Notes: generated by a model not told the origin, from the letters alone. Counted from the first letter of the stretch, positions 7,028-14,924 are shown. The stretch is 15,747 bases of DNA from an uncultured Bacilli bacterium (GCA_904502205.1 CAJGDR010000017.1:1-15747), one strand, 5' to 3'. A program made the numbers and translations.

Positions 7028-8434
7028 TTACATTGTTACAAATGCAAATCTTAATACACCTAATAATGCGATTACTGCAACGATGATATCTTTTTTAGTA
7101 AATTTACCAGTAAATAATGAGATTAATGTATAAGTTAAAGCACCAATCATAATACCATTAGTAATAGAATATGTAGTAACCATCATGATAAATGTCATAA
7201 ATGCAGTTGCTGCACTTCTTAAATCAGAGAAGTCAACTTTGATAATGTTTTTGCACATTAATACACCAACATAAATTAATGCTGGAGCAGTTGCAGCACT
7301 TGGAATAAATTGTGCAACAGGCGCAATAAATAAGCATAGTAAGAATAAACCAGCTGTTACTAATGCTGTAAGACCAGTTCTTCCGCCTGCAGCAACACCA
7401 GATGCTGATTCAACAAATGTAGTAATTGTTGATGTACCACCAGCAGCACCAACAACTGTACCGATTGAGTCACAAAGCATAATTTCGCCTAGTTGTTGTG
7501 GGTCACCGTTTTCATCTAACATGTTGGCTTCTGTAGCTGTACCATATACAGTTCCTAAAGTATCAAACATATCGATTAAACAGTAAGTAATTACTAACAT
7601 AATAACAGTGAAAATAGAACCAACTGTAGTACCATCGAATAAAGGTTTGAAGCCTTTAAATGCACCTAAAAGACCATATTCAGCCCAATCTTTGAATACT
7701 GAACCTAATTTTACTGTACTGAATGCAATTTCATAATCTTTTACAAAAATGAAATTTAAAACATAGTAAAATACTGTTGCAGATAAAATACCAAAAATCA
7801 TAGCACATTTATTAAGAAGTTTTACAGGAACTTGACTAAATACTACGATTGCGATAAATCCAATAAATGCTGTTAAAACAGGAATAGCGACTGAAGCACC
7901 TTGAGAAAAATCTGCAATGCTTACACAAGTATATTGATTAAGTGTAACAATACCAGAATTTTGGAAACCAATAAATGCAATAAATAATCCAATACCTGCA
8001 GGAATAGCAGCTTTTAAACATGCTGGCATTGCAGTAGCGATCATTTGTCTTACACCTGTAAGTGATAAAATTAAGAAAATTATACCAGATAATAAGATAA
8101 CAGCTAAACCAGCTTGATAACCGTCAAATGGTTTAAACACGTTTGGTAAAATAAACGATACGAAGAAAAAAGAATTTAATCCCATACCAGCAGCTAAACA
8201 GAATGGTTTATTAGCAATAAAAGCCATACATACTGTTGCTACAACAGCACCGATAATTCCACCTACGAAACAAGCGTTATAGATAGGACCACTATTTGAA
8301 CCTGACATTGAACTAGGGTTTACTAAAATGATGTAACACATTGCGAAGAAAGTAGTTAAACCAGCTATTATTTCTGTTCTAATAGTTGATTGATTTTCTT
8401 CAATTTTAAATAATTTGTTTAATAGATCTTTCAT
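7028..8434 (-). CDS. NCS2 family purine (guanine/hypoxanthine) permease, AzgA/PbuG type
   Basis: This is predicted to import purine bases by proton symport through the inner membrane. The 468-residue protein is almost wholly hydrophobic, with about 12-14 membrane spans. N-terminal TEIIAGLTTFFAMCYIILVNP is the AzgA/PbuG hallmark. LAAGMGLNSFF (81-91), LIDMFDTLGTVYGTA and the STITTFVESASGVAAGGRTG segment are also characteristic of this branch of NCS2. It differs from the UraA-type NCS2 gene at 10275, so the element carries both purine and pyrimidine branches. AGGAGG precedes the ATG by six bases. A strong sigma-A promoter and a leader stem-loop lie upstream; I do not see a purine riboswitch. Exact substrate (guanine, hypoxanthine or adenine) cannot be told from sequence. 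Confidence 0.93.
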   Translation of the reverse strand: MKDLLNKLFKIEENQSTIRTEIIAGLTTFFAMCYIILVNPSSMSGSNSGPIYNACFVGGIIGAVVATVCMAFIANKPFCLAAGMGLNSFFFVSFILPNVFKPFDGYQAGLAVILLSGIIFLILSLTGVRQMIATAMPACLKAAIPAGIGLFIAFIGFQNSGIVTLNQYTCVSIADFSQGASVAIPVLTAFIGFIAIVVFSQVPVKLLNKCAMIFGILSATVFYYVLNFIFVKDYEIAFSTVKLGSVFKDWAEYGLLGAFKGFKPLFDGTTVGSIFTVIMLVITYCLIDMFDTLGTVYGTATEANMLDENGDPQQLGEIMLCDSIGTVVGAAGGTSTITTFVESASGVAAGGRTGLTALVTAGLFLLCLFIAPVAQFIPSAATAPALIYVGVLMCKNIIKVDFSDLRSAATAFMTFIMMVTTYSITNGIMIGALTYTLISLFTGKFTKKDIIVAVIALLGVLRFAFVTM

Positions 8435-8457
8435 TATTTCCTCCTATGAAACTTATT

Positions 8458-8485
8458 GAAGTTGGTTCTTTAATTTCACAACTTC
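8458..8485 (-). promoter_or_regulatory. Leader stem-loop before the purine permease gene
   Basis: GAAGTTG and CAACTTC form a perfect 7-bp stem around a 14-base loop, in the short transcribed leader between promoter and ribosome site. It may stabilise the mRNA or bind a regulator. It does not match known purine or preQ1 riboswitch cores. Confidence 0.4.
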
Positions 8486-8491
8486 TCTAAT

Positions 8492-8520
8492 ATTTTAACA
8501 AATAATTTTTTATTTTTCAA
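8492..8520 (-). promoter_or_regulatory. Sigma-A-type promoter of the purine permease gene
   Basis: TTGAAA (8515-8520) and TAAAAT (8492-8497) are separated by exactly 17 bases on the minus strand, about 58 bases upstream of the start codon. Confidence 0.7.
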
Positions 8521-8561
8521 ATATTAACACTTATTCTTTTAATTTTTAGTTATATTTTCTA

Positions 8562-8595
8562 TAAAAAAAGACCAAACTTCTTACAAGTTTAGTCT
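8562..8595 (-). terminator. Rho-independent terminator downstream of mgtE
   Basis: The minus strand has an 11-bp stem AGACTAAACTT / AAGTTTGGTCT (one U-G pair in RNA) and a five-base loop followed by seven T. It lies about 160 bases past the mgtE stop and upstream of the permease promoter. Confidence 0.8.
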
Positions 8596-8754
8596 AATTT
8601 AATAAAATTTGTTTATCAAAATATTTAAAACTCTTAATCCAAAACATCTATTTATAGCGTATGATATCGATAATTGCCTTATTATGTATTTTCAAACGCT
8701 CACAGATGAATTGTTTGTTTTTATTTAATTAATTTAAGAAATAAAAATTTATAC
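8596..8754. other. Gene-free stretch between mgtE and its terminator
   Basis: Together with the permease leader this forms a 320-base gap (8435-8754). No coding frame or known RNA is recognised in this part. AGCGT and ACGCT are spaced about 40 bases apart and could close a structured region, and ATTTATAGCGT (8650-8660, + strand) also occurs on the minus strand at 3457-3467. It is probably 3' untranslated RNA of mgtE. Confidence 0.4.
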
Positions 8755-10158
8755 TTATAACAATACAATAAACAATAAGAATGTTAAACCATAATATACA
8801 ACTACTGCAATGACATCATTTAATGTTGTGATAAATGGTCCAGAAGCAACAGCTGGATCAATTTTTAATTTAGTTAGTAATAATGGAAAACATGTTCCAA
8901 TCACACTAGCTAAAGTTATTGATACAAACATACTTACAGAAATTATTCCTGAAACAATTAAACAATCTTTAATTACAAATCCAGATCCTAAATGAATCTC
9001 TGATTTCGTAATTATTAAATACAATAAAACAAAGACAAAAGATACTATACCAATAATCAACCCATTCATTGAACCGATTCTTAGTTCTTTTAAAATACTT
9101 TTAATTTGTTTCTTTTTATCGTTTGCTAAGGCTTCATTTGAAATATTACGGATTGTAACTGCAAGAGACTGTGTACCTACGTTACCAGCCATCCCTAAAA
9201 TCATTGATTGAAAGAAAACTATAATTGGTACTGAAACAATTACTGATTCAAAAATTCCAATTACGCTTGAAACAAGTAATCCTAAGAAAAGTAAAACAAT
9301 AAGCCACGGAATACGTTTTTTAATTGATAAGAAAACTGATTCATCAATATCTTCTTCTTCCGTTAAGCCCCCGAATTTAGCATAATCTTCTTCGAATTCA
9401 TCTGTAGTTGCAGCTAACAGACTGTCAGTTGTTAAAACACCAATGATTTCTTTTTCAGCATTTAATACAGGAATTGATGTTTCATTATAATCTTTAATTT
9501 TCTCTAATGATTCACTCATAATATCTGTATCATAAAATGAAGGATAACCATACATGATTAAATCTTCAAAAGAATCGTTTGATCTTGCTGTAATAAGATC
9601 TTTCAATTGTACAGCACCCACAAACTTGTTATTCTCATCTACTACATATAATATATAGATATTATCATGTTCACCGGCCATTCTAACCATTCTATTCATT
9701 GCAGATTTAATTGTAGATTTTTCAGGTATAATAATGAAATTATCCGAAATATAACTACCAACCAAATCTTCATCATAAGCTTCAATTAATTCAACAAATT
9801 CTTTAGCTTCTTCATCCATCAATTCAATGATTTTTTGTTTGTCTTCTTCTTCAAGTTCATTTAAGACATCAACAGCATCATCTGAATCCATTTGTTCAAT
9901 AATGTCAGCAGCTAATTCTGGTTGGATTTCACTAATAAATTCTTCAACGTTTTCATAATAAGCAACGATATCAGCTGTTTTCTCAGTTCCTAGAATATTA
10001 TAAATTAATAATTGTTCTTCTTCACTAAGTGTTTCTAATATGTCAGCAATATCACTATCATGATAATTTTCTAATTGTTCAATTAACTCTAAATTATTAT
10101 TATCAGCTATCAGCTTACTAATCAATTCTTTCAATTCAAGTAAAATTTGATCTTGCAT
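8755..10158 (-). CDS. mgtE: Magnesium transporter MgtE
   Basis: MgtE is a Mg2+ channel of the inner membrane, gated by cytoplasmic Mg2+. The 467-residue protein has the usual family length and order. An acidic helical N domain (about 10-130) includes LAADIIEQMDSDDAVDVLNELEEEDK. Two CBS domains follow (about 140-255; e.g. YVVDENNKFVGAVQLKDLI and SIPVLNAEKEIIGVLTTDSL). About five membrane spans (285-467) end in ASGPFITTLNDVIAV, which holds the conserved pore-region Asp. GAGG lies five bases before the ATG. It has its own promoter with a short leader, too short for the M-box riboswitch that controls mgtE in Bacillus. This is unusual cargo for a mobile element. Confidence 0.95.
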   Translation of the reverse strand: MQDQILLELKELISKLIADNNNLELIEQLENYHDSDIADILETLSEEEQLLIYNILGTEKTADIVAYYENVEEFISEIQPELAADIIEQMDSDDAVDVLNELEEEDKQKIIELMDEEAKEFVELIEAYDEDLVGSYISDNFIIIPEKSTIKSAMNRMVRMAGEHDNIYILYVVDENNKFVGAVQLKDLITARSNDSFEDLIMYGYPSFYDTDIMSESLEKIKDYNETSIPVLNAEKEIIGVLTTDSLLAATTDEFEEDYAKFGGLTEEEDIDESVFLSIKKRIPWLIVLLFLGLLVSSVIGIFESVIVSVPIIVFFQSMILGMAGNVGTQSLAVTIRNISNEALANDKKKQIKSILKELRIGSMNGLIIGIVSFVFVLLYLIITKSEIHLGSGFVIKDCLIVSGIISVSMFVSITLASVIGTCFPLLLTKLKIDPAVASGPFITTLNDVIAVVVYYGLTFLLFIVLL

Positions 10159-10196
10159 AAAAACCTCTTTTTATATTTACAATCCTATTATATTAA

Positions 10197-10225
10197 ATTA
10201 TAACATTTTATTCATTAAATAACAA
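10197..10225 (-). promoter_or_regulatory. Sigma-A-type promoter of mgtE
   Basis: TTGTTA (10220-10225), a 17-base spacer and a perfect TATAAT (10197-10202) with upstream TG lie about 38 bases before the start codon. Confidence 0.75.
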
Positions 10226-10233
10226 CAATTAAA

Positions 10234-10263
10234 TTAAAAAAACTCCTTATCATAAGGAGTTTT
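10234..10263 (-). terminator. Rho-independent terminator after the uracil permease gene
   Basis: The minus strand stem AACTCCTTAT / ATAAGGAGTT is followed by a T run, 11 bases past the permease stop. It insulates mgtE from upstream transcription. Confidence 0.85.
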
Positions 10264-10274
10264 AATTAAATTCA

Positions 10275-11603
10275 TTATTTAGCTTGTTTTTTATCCTTTT
10301 TAAAGTTTACAATTAAATTAGTTATAATACCTAAAATTAATGAGCAAGCAACTGTTGTTAAAGTAACTTTACCAAATGCTAATGTTAATCCACCAACACC
10401 AGAAATTAAGATTACACTTACAACGAATAAATTTTTATTATCATTTAAGTCAACTTGTTGGATCATTTTTAAACCACTAACAGCAATAAATCCATATAAA
10501 GCAACACATACACCACCCATAACACATGATGGAATAGTTGCTAAGAATGTAGAGAATGGTCCAAAGAATGAAATTAAAATAGCCATTATAGAAGTGAATA
10601 AAATTGTTTTAACTGAAGCATTACCAGAAATAGCTACACAACCTACAGATTCACCGTAAGTAGTATTTGGACAACCACCAAAGAATGCACCAGCCATAGA
10701 TCCAACACCATCACCTAATAAAGTTCTATTTAATCCAGGTTCAGTTAATAAATCTTGACCAATAATAGAAGATAAATTTTTATGGTCTGCAATATGTTCA
10801 GCAAATACTACGAAAGCAACTGGAGCATATGCAACAGCGATTGTACCAATATATGCTAAATCAATATCTTTGAATCCTTTAAATGCAGTAATGAATGTAA
10901 AATCAGGAACCCATTGGATATTTTTGAATACAGCAAAGTTGATTACTTTAAATGATTCAACATCAGCTAAATGTCCAACTACTGTAAATACTGTAGCAAC
11001 TAAGTAACCTGCTAAAATACCCATAATAAATGGAATCATTTTTACCATTTTTTTACCAAATACAGAACAAATAATTACTGTAAATAATGTTACTAAACCA
11101 CAAATTAAAGAAACATATACACTATAATTTGAATTTACAAATCTTTTAGTTAAATCACCAATAGCGTTTCCTGCTAATGATAATCCGATAATTGCAACTG
11201 TTGGACCGATAATAACAGCTGGCATTAATTTATTAATCCAGTTTACACCAACATATTTTACAATTAATGAAATAACAACATATACTAAACCAGCAATAAC
11301 TGCACCAAGGATTAATCCTAAATAACCAGCAGAAATACTTGCTGCACCAGCAAACGCTGCACTCATTGATCCTAAGAAAGCAAATGATGATCCTAAGAAT
11401 ACAGGACTTTTAAATTTTGTAAATGCTAAATATACTAAAGTACCTACACCAGCACCAAATAATGCTGCAGTAGCTGACATACCATTCCCAATAATTGCAG
11501 GAACAGCAATTGTAGCAGCCATAATAGCTAATAATTGTTGTAATGCAAATACAACAGTTTTACCAAAACTTGGTTTGTCTTGAACATTGTAAATTAATTT
11601 CAC
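10275..11603 (-). CDS. NCS2 family uracil permease, UraA/PyrP type
   Basis: This inner-membrane protein is predicted to import uracil (or possibly xanthine) with protons. The 442-residue chain has about 14 spans. FGKTVVFALQQLLAIMAATIAVP near the N-terminus, FVVFAEHIADHKNLSS with the substrate-binding Glu, GDGVGSMAGAFFGGCPNTTYGESVG with the second key Glu, and a final GGLTLAFGKVTLT segment match UraA. The start is GTG at 11603, with AGAGGA eight bases upstream; no better ATG fits. A strong promoter lies about 70 bases upstream and I see no PyrR-type attenuator. It sits in the same element as a purine permease of the other NCS2 branch, so nucleobase salvage is a theme of the cargo. Uracil specificity is from motif similarity only. 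Confidence 0.9.
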   Translation of the reverse strand: MKLIYNVQDKPSFGKTVVFALQQLLAIMAATIAVPAIIGNGMSATAALFGAGVGTLVYLAFTKFKSPVFLGSSFAFLGSMSAAFAGAASISAGYLGLILGAVIAGLVYVVISLIVKYVGVNWINKLMPAVIIGPTVAIIGLSLAGNAIGDLTKRFVNSNYSVYVSLICGLVTLFTVIICSVFGKKMVKMIPFIMGILAGYLVATVFTVVGHLADVESFKVINFAVFKNIQWVPDFTFITAFKGFKDIDLAYIGTIAVAYAPVAFVVFAEHIADHKNLSSIIGQDLLTEPGLNRTLLGDGVGSMAGAFFGGCPNTTYGESVGCVAISGNASVKTILFTSIMAILISFFGPFSTFLATIPSCVMGGVCVALYGFIAVSGLKMIQQVDLNDNKNLFVVSVILISGVGGLTLAFGKVTLTTVACSLILGIITNLIVNFKKDKKQAK

Positions 11604-11673
11604 TTTATATTCCTCTTCTTTCTAAATTATAAATTCAAATCAAAATATTTTATTGATTATAAATTTTCATAAT

Positions 11674-11702
11674 ATTTTAGCAAATTTAACTTTTTTTTAC
11701 AA
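11674..11702 (-). promoter_or_regulatory. Sigma-A-type promoter of the uracil permease gene
   Basis: TTGTAA (11697-11702), a 17-base spacer and TAAAAT (11674-11679) lie on the minus strand, giving a leader of about 65 bases. Confidence 0.7.
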
Positions 11703-11761
11703 CCAATAAGATTATAATTTTACATATTTTAACAAAAAATTGGTAAACAGTACATAAATTA

Positions 11762-11790
11762 AAAATCCGAGATAAATTAAATCTCGGATT
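11762..11790 (-). terminator. Rho-independent terminator after the PTS EIIC-like gene
   Basis: The minus strand has a perfect 10-bp stem AATCCGAGAT / ATCTCGGATT with a seven-base loop and a short T-rich tail, 14 bases past the stop codon. Confidence 0.85.
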
Positions 11791-11803
11791 AATTTTGTTA
11801 TTA

Positions 11804-12868
11804 TTAACTACTTTTCTTATCAGTTGAAACGATTAATAAGTCTCCATCTTTTATTAAGTCAAATTTTCTTAAAATAAAATCAAATAACCATGACAAAACT
11901 GCTGGAGCTACTACACATATTAACAACAATATGCAAATAACTTTAAATGGTGAATTAAAGTTAATCATTGAATCATATGCTCCAAATAAGCCTGTTAAGC
12001 CACATGTTCCCATACCACATAAAATTGGTGTATCATTAGTTATTTTCAATAAACATGCACCAATTGGTCCTAAGATAGCACTTGCTAAAATTGTTGGGAC
12101 CCAAATAATTGGTTTTTTTAAACAGTTACTAAATTGTAACATACTTGTTCCAATTCCAACCGATACTACACCGCTAATTTTATTATCACGATAGCTTTGA
12201 ATTGCAAAACCGACCATTTGACAACAACATCCAATAGTAGCTGCACCACCAGCAAGGCCAGTTATACCAATCATTGAACATAATGCTGCAGATGACAACG
12301 GCATTGTAAGAACTATTCCTACAACAACCGAAATAACTATAGCTGATAATATTGGTTGATATGTGCTTGCAGTTTCGATAAAGTTACCTAATGCTTTCAT
12401 AAATGAATTTACAGGAATACCTAAATATCTACCACATAAACATCCGATTACAACAACACATAATGGTGTAATAACAATATCAACTGGTGTTTTTTTAGAT
12501 ACTAAACCACCAATTTCCATACCAAATAAACCACCTAGGAAAGCTCCTACAGGTCCACCACAAATAGCTCCTACAGCTCCTGTTGCACAAGATGAAAAAA
12601 TAACTAGTGGATCTTTTTTTAGTCCATACGCCATAGCAACACCAATTGCTGCCCCATATGTATAAGAAGATTTAATAATACCTACAATACCATCTTTATA
12701 AACAACATTATTAATAATCAGTTCTTCTTTTAAAAAGTTCAAAAATGAAATATCTGCTAATGCACCAATAATCGTTCCAATCAATAAAGACGCAAACAAT
12801 CCTAGCGCCATATATGACATAGCATCTATAAAATAACGTTTACTATATTTTTTAATTATGTCCCACAT
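11804..12868 (-). CDS. PTS EIIC-like membrane protein (PfoR / PTS_EIIC_2 family)
   Basis: This is a multi-span inner-membrane protein of 354 residues, rich in Gly and Ala. It resembles the PTS_EIIC_2 family, which includes the clostridial protein called PfoR. Visible features are GAICGGPVGAFLGGLFGMEIGG, TPVDIVITPLCVVVIG, LSSAALCSMIGITGLAGGAATIGCC and GIGTSMLQFSNCLKKP. No EIIA or EIIB domain or HPr-type partner is encoded nearby, so sugar transport by a phosphotransferase mechanism is doubtful and the substrate is unknown. I prefer the ATG at 12868, with AGGTGA five bases upstream, to the GTG at 12877 within that site. It begins 24 bases after the stop of the 252-aa gene and shares its promoter, then has its own terminator. 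Confidence 0.75.
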   Translation of the reverse strand: MWDIIKKYSKRYFIDAMSYMALGLFASLLIGTIIGALADISFLNFLKEELIINNVVYKDGIVGIIKSSYTYGAAIGVAMAYGLKKDPLVIFSSCATGAVGAICGGPVGAFLGGLFGMEIGGLVSKKTPVDIVITPLCVVVIGCLCGRYLGIPVNSFMKALGNFIETASTYQPILSAIVISVVVGIVLTMPLSSAALCSMIGITGLAGGAATIGCCCQMVGFAIQSYRDNKISGVVSVGIGTSMLQFSNCLKKPIIWVPTILASAILGPIGACLLKITNDTPILCGMGTCGLTGLFGAYDSMINFNSPFKVICILLLICVVAPAVLSWLFDFILRKFDLIKDGDLLIVSTDKKSS

Positions 12869-12892
12869 ATTTGTCACCTAATAGATTATATT

Positions 12893-13651
12893 TTATGCTG
12901 GATCAACCTTTTTCCAATCTTTAATGTAAACTTTTTTAATTTTCTTTTCTTCAGAACCCCAGTAATCATAGAAATCATGACGTTTTAATCTTGCATAAGC
13001 AACCTCATCAGTTTCTTTTGAAGGTTCAGCATCTTCACTTTCTGAATTATACCAACCTAAGAATTCATATCCTGCTACTCTAATTTTTGGAAGTCCTTCT
13101 TTTGGTAAGTCAGTTAAAAATGTTCCAGGAATATTGTCGATAACATATTTTACACGATAACTTTGCCAAAAGTGAACAGTTTCAGCAGTATAATAAAATA
13201 ATTTAGACGTATCTACAAGTGCTGCCCAACTTCCTACAAAGAAATTGTCAGCATAATTATATGGATCCATGCATGTACATCCTTCATCGTTTCTCCACCA
13301 TGCAAAGAATGTAATTAAGAAATTAATAAAATCGATGTATTTATTATTCTTAACACACCAACCAATAAAAGTTGTCTCTGGTTCATTTTGTAAATTACCT
13401 TCCATTCTAGCTTCTAAAAAGTATTTATGGAATGCAAATCCTATAGCATAACAATCTTTCATACCACCTGCATAAAAATCAGCAAATGCTATAAATTCAT
13501 CAGCATTATTAATATTATGAAGTTTTAAATCTTCTTCTCCATTATTATTTTTAATAAAGTTATAGAAATCAGTATAAAAACTATTTTTTAAAGTTTGTTT
13601 TGATTCCCATAGATCAACATTTAAATCATGATTAATATATTTGTAAATCAT
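12893..13651 (-). CDS. Unrecognised 252-aa protein with InlB B-repeat-like C-terminus
   Basis: I do not recognise the family of the N-terminal two thirds. It is a soluble-looking protein with no signal peptide or membrane span. It is rich in aromatic residues (FFAWWRNDEGCTCMDPYNYADNFF around 115-140; VHFWQSYRVKYV around 158-170). The C-terminal part (about 165-252) contains LPKIRVAGYEFLGWYNSESE and ends near KKVYIKDWKK. This resembles the Listeria-Bacteroides / InlB B-repeat pattern (GYxFxGWYxx ... VYAKW), normally found in exported surface proteins. The ATG has AGGAGC six bases upstream. It is the first gene of a two-gene operon with the EIIC-like protein. A role linked to that protein is possible but only by position. 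Confidence 0.7.
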   Translation of the reverse strand: MIYKYINHDLNVDLWESKQTLKNSFYTDFYNFIKNNNGEEDLKLHNINNADEFIAFADFYAGGMKDCYAIGFAFHKYFLEARMEGNLQNEPETTFIGWCVKNNKYIDFINFLITFFAWWRNDEGCTCMDPYNYADNFFVGSWAALVDTSKLFYYTAETVHFWQSYRVKYVIDNIPGTFLTDLPKEGLPKIRVAGYEFLGWYNSESEDAEPSKETDEVAYARLKRHDFYDYWGSEEKKIKKVYIKDWKKVDPA

Positions 13652-13682
13652 ATTATAGCTCCTTTTATCATTTTATAATATC

Positions 13683-13711
13683 ATTATAACATAATCAATT
13701 AAATAAAACAA
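13683..13711 (-). promoter_or_regulatory. Sigma-A-type promoter of the unknown protein / EIIC-like operon
   Basis: TTGTTT (13706-13711), a 17-base spacer and TATAAT (13683-13688) with TG upstream lie about 32 bases before the start codon. Confidence 0.75.
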
Positions 13712-13745
13712 AAATAAAGTCTTTTATTATAAAAATTTTATTATA

Positions 13746-13777
13746 TAAAAAAAGAATTAGACTAAATCTAATTCTTT
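13746..13777 (-). terminator. Rho-independent terminator after the aldo/keto reductase gene
   Basis: The minus strand stem AAAGAATTAGA / TCTAATTCTTT with a five-base loop runs into a T tract, about 26 bases past the stop. Confidence 0.85.
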
Positions 13778-13803
13778 TCACCAAATTTATTATCTTTAAA
13801 GTT

Positions 13804-14682
13804 TTAAGGTAATATATGATTTGAAGCCAAATATAGACTATACCATTCTTCTCTAGTTAACTTAATATCTTTTGATTTAATCATTTCATTTAAATGTACT
13901 GTTGATGTAGTCCCTACAATTGGTACAATATTAGCTGGATGTCTTAAAATCCAACTTATAGCAATGCAATTTTTAGAAACCTGATATTTAGATGAAATTT
14001 CTTCTAGCTTTTTGTTTAATTTGTCATATTTAGGATTATCTATAAAGGTTCCATCATTCCATGATGCCATCAACGGAGACCATGCTTGTAATTTAATGTC
14101 TTTTAACATTGAATATTCTATCAGATTACCACTACGTATAGAACTTTCTTCTTCACTCATATTCACAAATAATCCTTCACTTATCATATGAGAATGAACT
14201 ATACTAAATTGCACTTGATTATGTTTAATTTTATGGTCAAGTTTCTTATTATATAATTCTATTTGAATAGGATTCATATTAGATACACCAAATTCTTTAA
14301 TTAAGCCTTTATCATATAAATAATTAATTGCTTCATTAACTTCTTCATAATCTACTAACGCATCAGGACGATGTAGTAAAAGTATATCTAAATAACCACA
14401 ATTAAGTAATCTTACACTTTCTTCTACTTGTTTAATAATATATTCTTTCGATAAATCATAATATCCTCTACAAATACCACATTTACTTTGGATAATCATT
14501 TTTTCTCTAAAGTTAGGGTTTCTTTTCAATACTTCTCCAAACAATGCTTCACATTTTCTATTTCCATAGATATCAGCATGATCGAATAAAGTAATACCAT
14601 TATTTAAAGCACATGAAATTAGATTTTCTGCTTCTTCAATATTCAGTTTTCCTAATCTCATACAACCTAGACCTATATTCAT
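13804..14682 (-). CDS. Aldo/keto reductase (YdhF-like)
   Basis: This is a cytoplasmic NADPH-dependent oxidoreductase of the aldo/keto reductase superfamily, 292 residues. The catalytic tetrad is complete: Asp34 (LFDHADIYG), Tyr39, Lys67 (QSKCG) and His104 (LLLHRPD). EFGVSN (about 145-150) and WSPL follow the barrel pattern, and IVGTTS near the C-terminus contacts the cofactor in related enzymes. Length and motifs resemble the YdhF group, whose natural substrates are poorly known. AGGAGA lies six bases before the ATG. It is the last gene before the right end of the element, with its own promoter and terminator. Transcription of the interrupted PBP gene could also read into it, since I see no clear terminator at the right junction. 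Confidence 0.92.
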   Translation of the reverse strand: MNIGLGCMRLGKLNIEEAENLISCALNNGITLFDHADIYGNRKCEALFGEVLKRNPNFREKMIIQSKCGICRGYYDLSKEYIIKQVEESVRLLNCGYLDILLLHRPDALVDYEEVNEAINYLYDKGLIKEFGVSNMNPIQIELYNKKLDHKIKHNQVQFSIVHSHMISEGLFVNMSEEESSIRSGNLIEYSMLKDIKLQAWSPLMASWNDGTFIDNPKYDKLNKKLEEISSKYQVSKNCIAISWILRHPANIVPIVGTTSTVHLNEMIKSKDIKLTREEWYSLYLASNHILP

Positions 14683-14722
14683 ATTTTCTCCTTGTTATAA
14701 AATATAATAGTACTTCATTTTA

Positions 14723-14738
14723 ACATATTTAAATATGT
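14723..14738. repeat. 16-bp perfect palindrome in the aldo/keto reductase leader (possible operator)
   Basis: ACATATTTAAATATGT reads the same on both strands and lies between the promoter and the start codon. The position suits a repressor site, but the sequence is all A/T except two bases, so chance is quite possible. No regulator gene is adjacent. Confidence 0.35.
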
Positions 14739-14784
14739 ATTTATTTTTAAAAAAAGTAATTTAATCTTTAATTTTATCAATAAT

Positions 14785-14813
14785 ATTATATCATAATGAA
14801 AATTTTTATACAA
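14785..14813 (-). promoter_or_regulatory. Sigma-A-type promoter of the aldo/keto reductase gene
   Basis: TTGTAT (14808-14813), a 17-base spacer and a perfect TATAAT (14785-14790) with TG upstream lie within the element, about 100 bases before the start codon. Confidence 0.7.
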
Positions 14814-14879
14814 TAAAATAACTACTTATATAATAATGATAATAAATTTTATATAAAAATAGTTGATTATTATTTATTG

Positions 14880-14924
14880 GGGTTCTTAATACAAGATCGC
14901 TGTACCAGTTTTACCGCCTACACG
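14880..14924. other. Right attachment junction of the element (core 14899-14904)
   Basis: Element DNA ends at the core GCTGTA and PBP coding sequence resumes at 14905. The element arm GGGTTCTTAATA (14880-14891) mirrors the left-end arm and also supplies the TAA (14886-14888) that truncates the PBP reading frame. The PBP side is the codon stretch for Gly-Gly-Lys-Thr-Gly-Thr, the third active-site box. Confidence 0.75.

Larger units (their letters stand above)
3276..14904. mobile_element. 11.6-kb serine-recombinase element inserted in the PBP gene (skin-like candidate)
   Basis: The element is bounded by the 6-bp direct repeat GCTGTA at 3276-3281 and 14899-14904; excision between the copies removes 11,623 bp. 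Both halves of one PBP gene flank it, in the same orientation and the same codon phase. A large serine recombinase is the gene nearest the left end. Cargo is a 52-aa ORF, an ABC-F protein, purine permease, MgtE, uracil permease, PTS EIIC-like protein, an unknown protein and an aldo/keto reductase, all on the minus strand. I see no phage structural, relaxase, type IV secretion or replication gene. By layout it resembles known intervening elements of sporulation genes, such as skin in sigK. Boundaries are seen in sequence; activity and developmental control are inference. Confidence 0.85.

Noticed and set aside
8435..8754. Purine riboswitch before the purine permease
   Set aside because: The conserved core of the guanine/adenine aptamer is absent, and the hairpin with T run at 8562-8595 lies upstream of the promoter, so it is an mgtE terminator rather than a riboswitch terminator.
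10159..10274. M-box magnesium riboswitch before mgtE
   Set aside because: Only about 40 bases lie between promoter and start, far too short, and the only hairpin there is the terminator of the preceding gene.
6729..12665. Plus-strand open frames at 6729-6980, 8810-8995, 11931-12194 and 12363-12665
   Set aside because: Most or all of each lies opposite a well-supported minus-strand gene; they show no ribosome site or recognisable protein motif and are best explained as antisense shadows.
3276..14904. Prophage or conjugative element
   Set aside because: No capsid, tail, terminase, lysis, relaxase, coupling protein or replication gene is visible; the only recombination gene is the serine recombinase.
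3276..14904. Assembly misjoin creating a false split PBP gene
   Set aside because: Both halves share a core in the same codon phase, the two ends form an attP-like dyad, and a recombinase gene sits at one end; a misjoin would not produce this. Read-level confirmation is still not available here.
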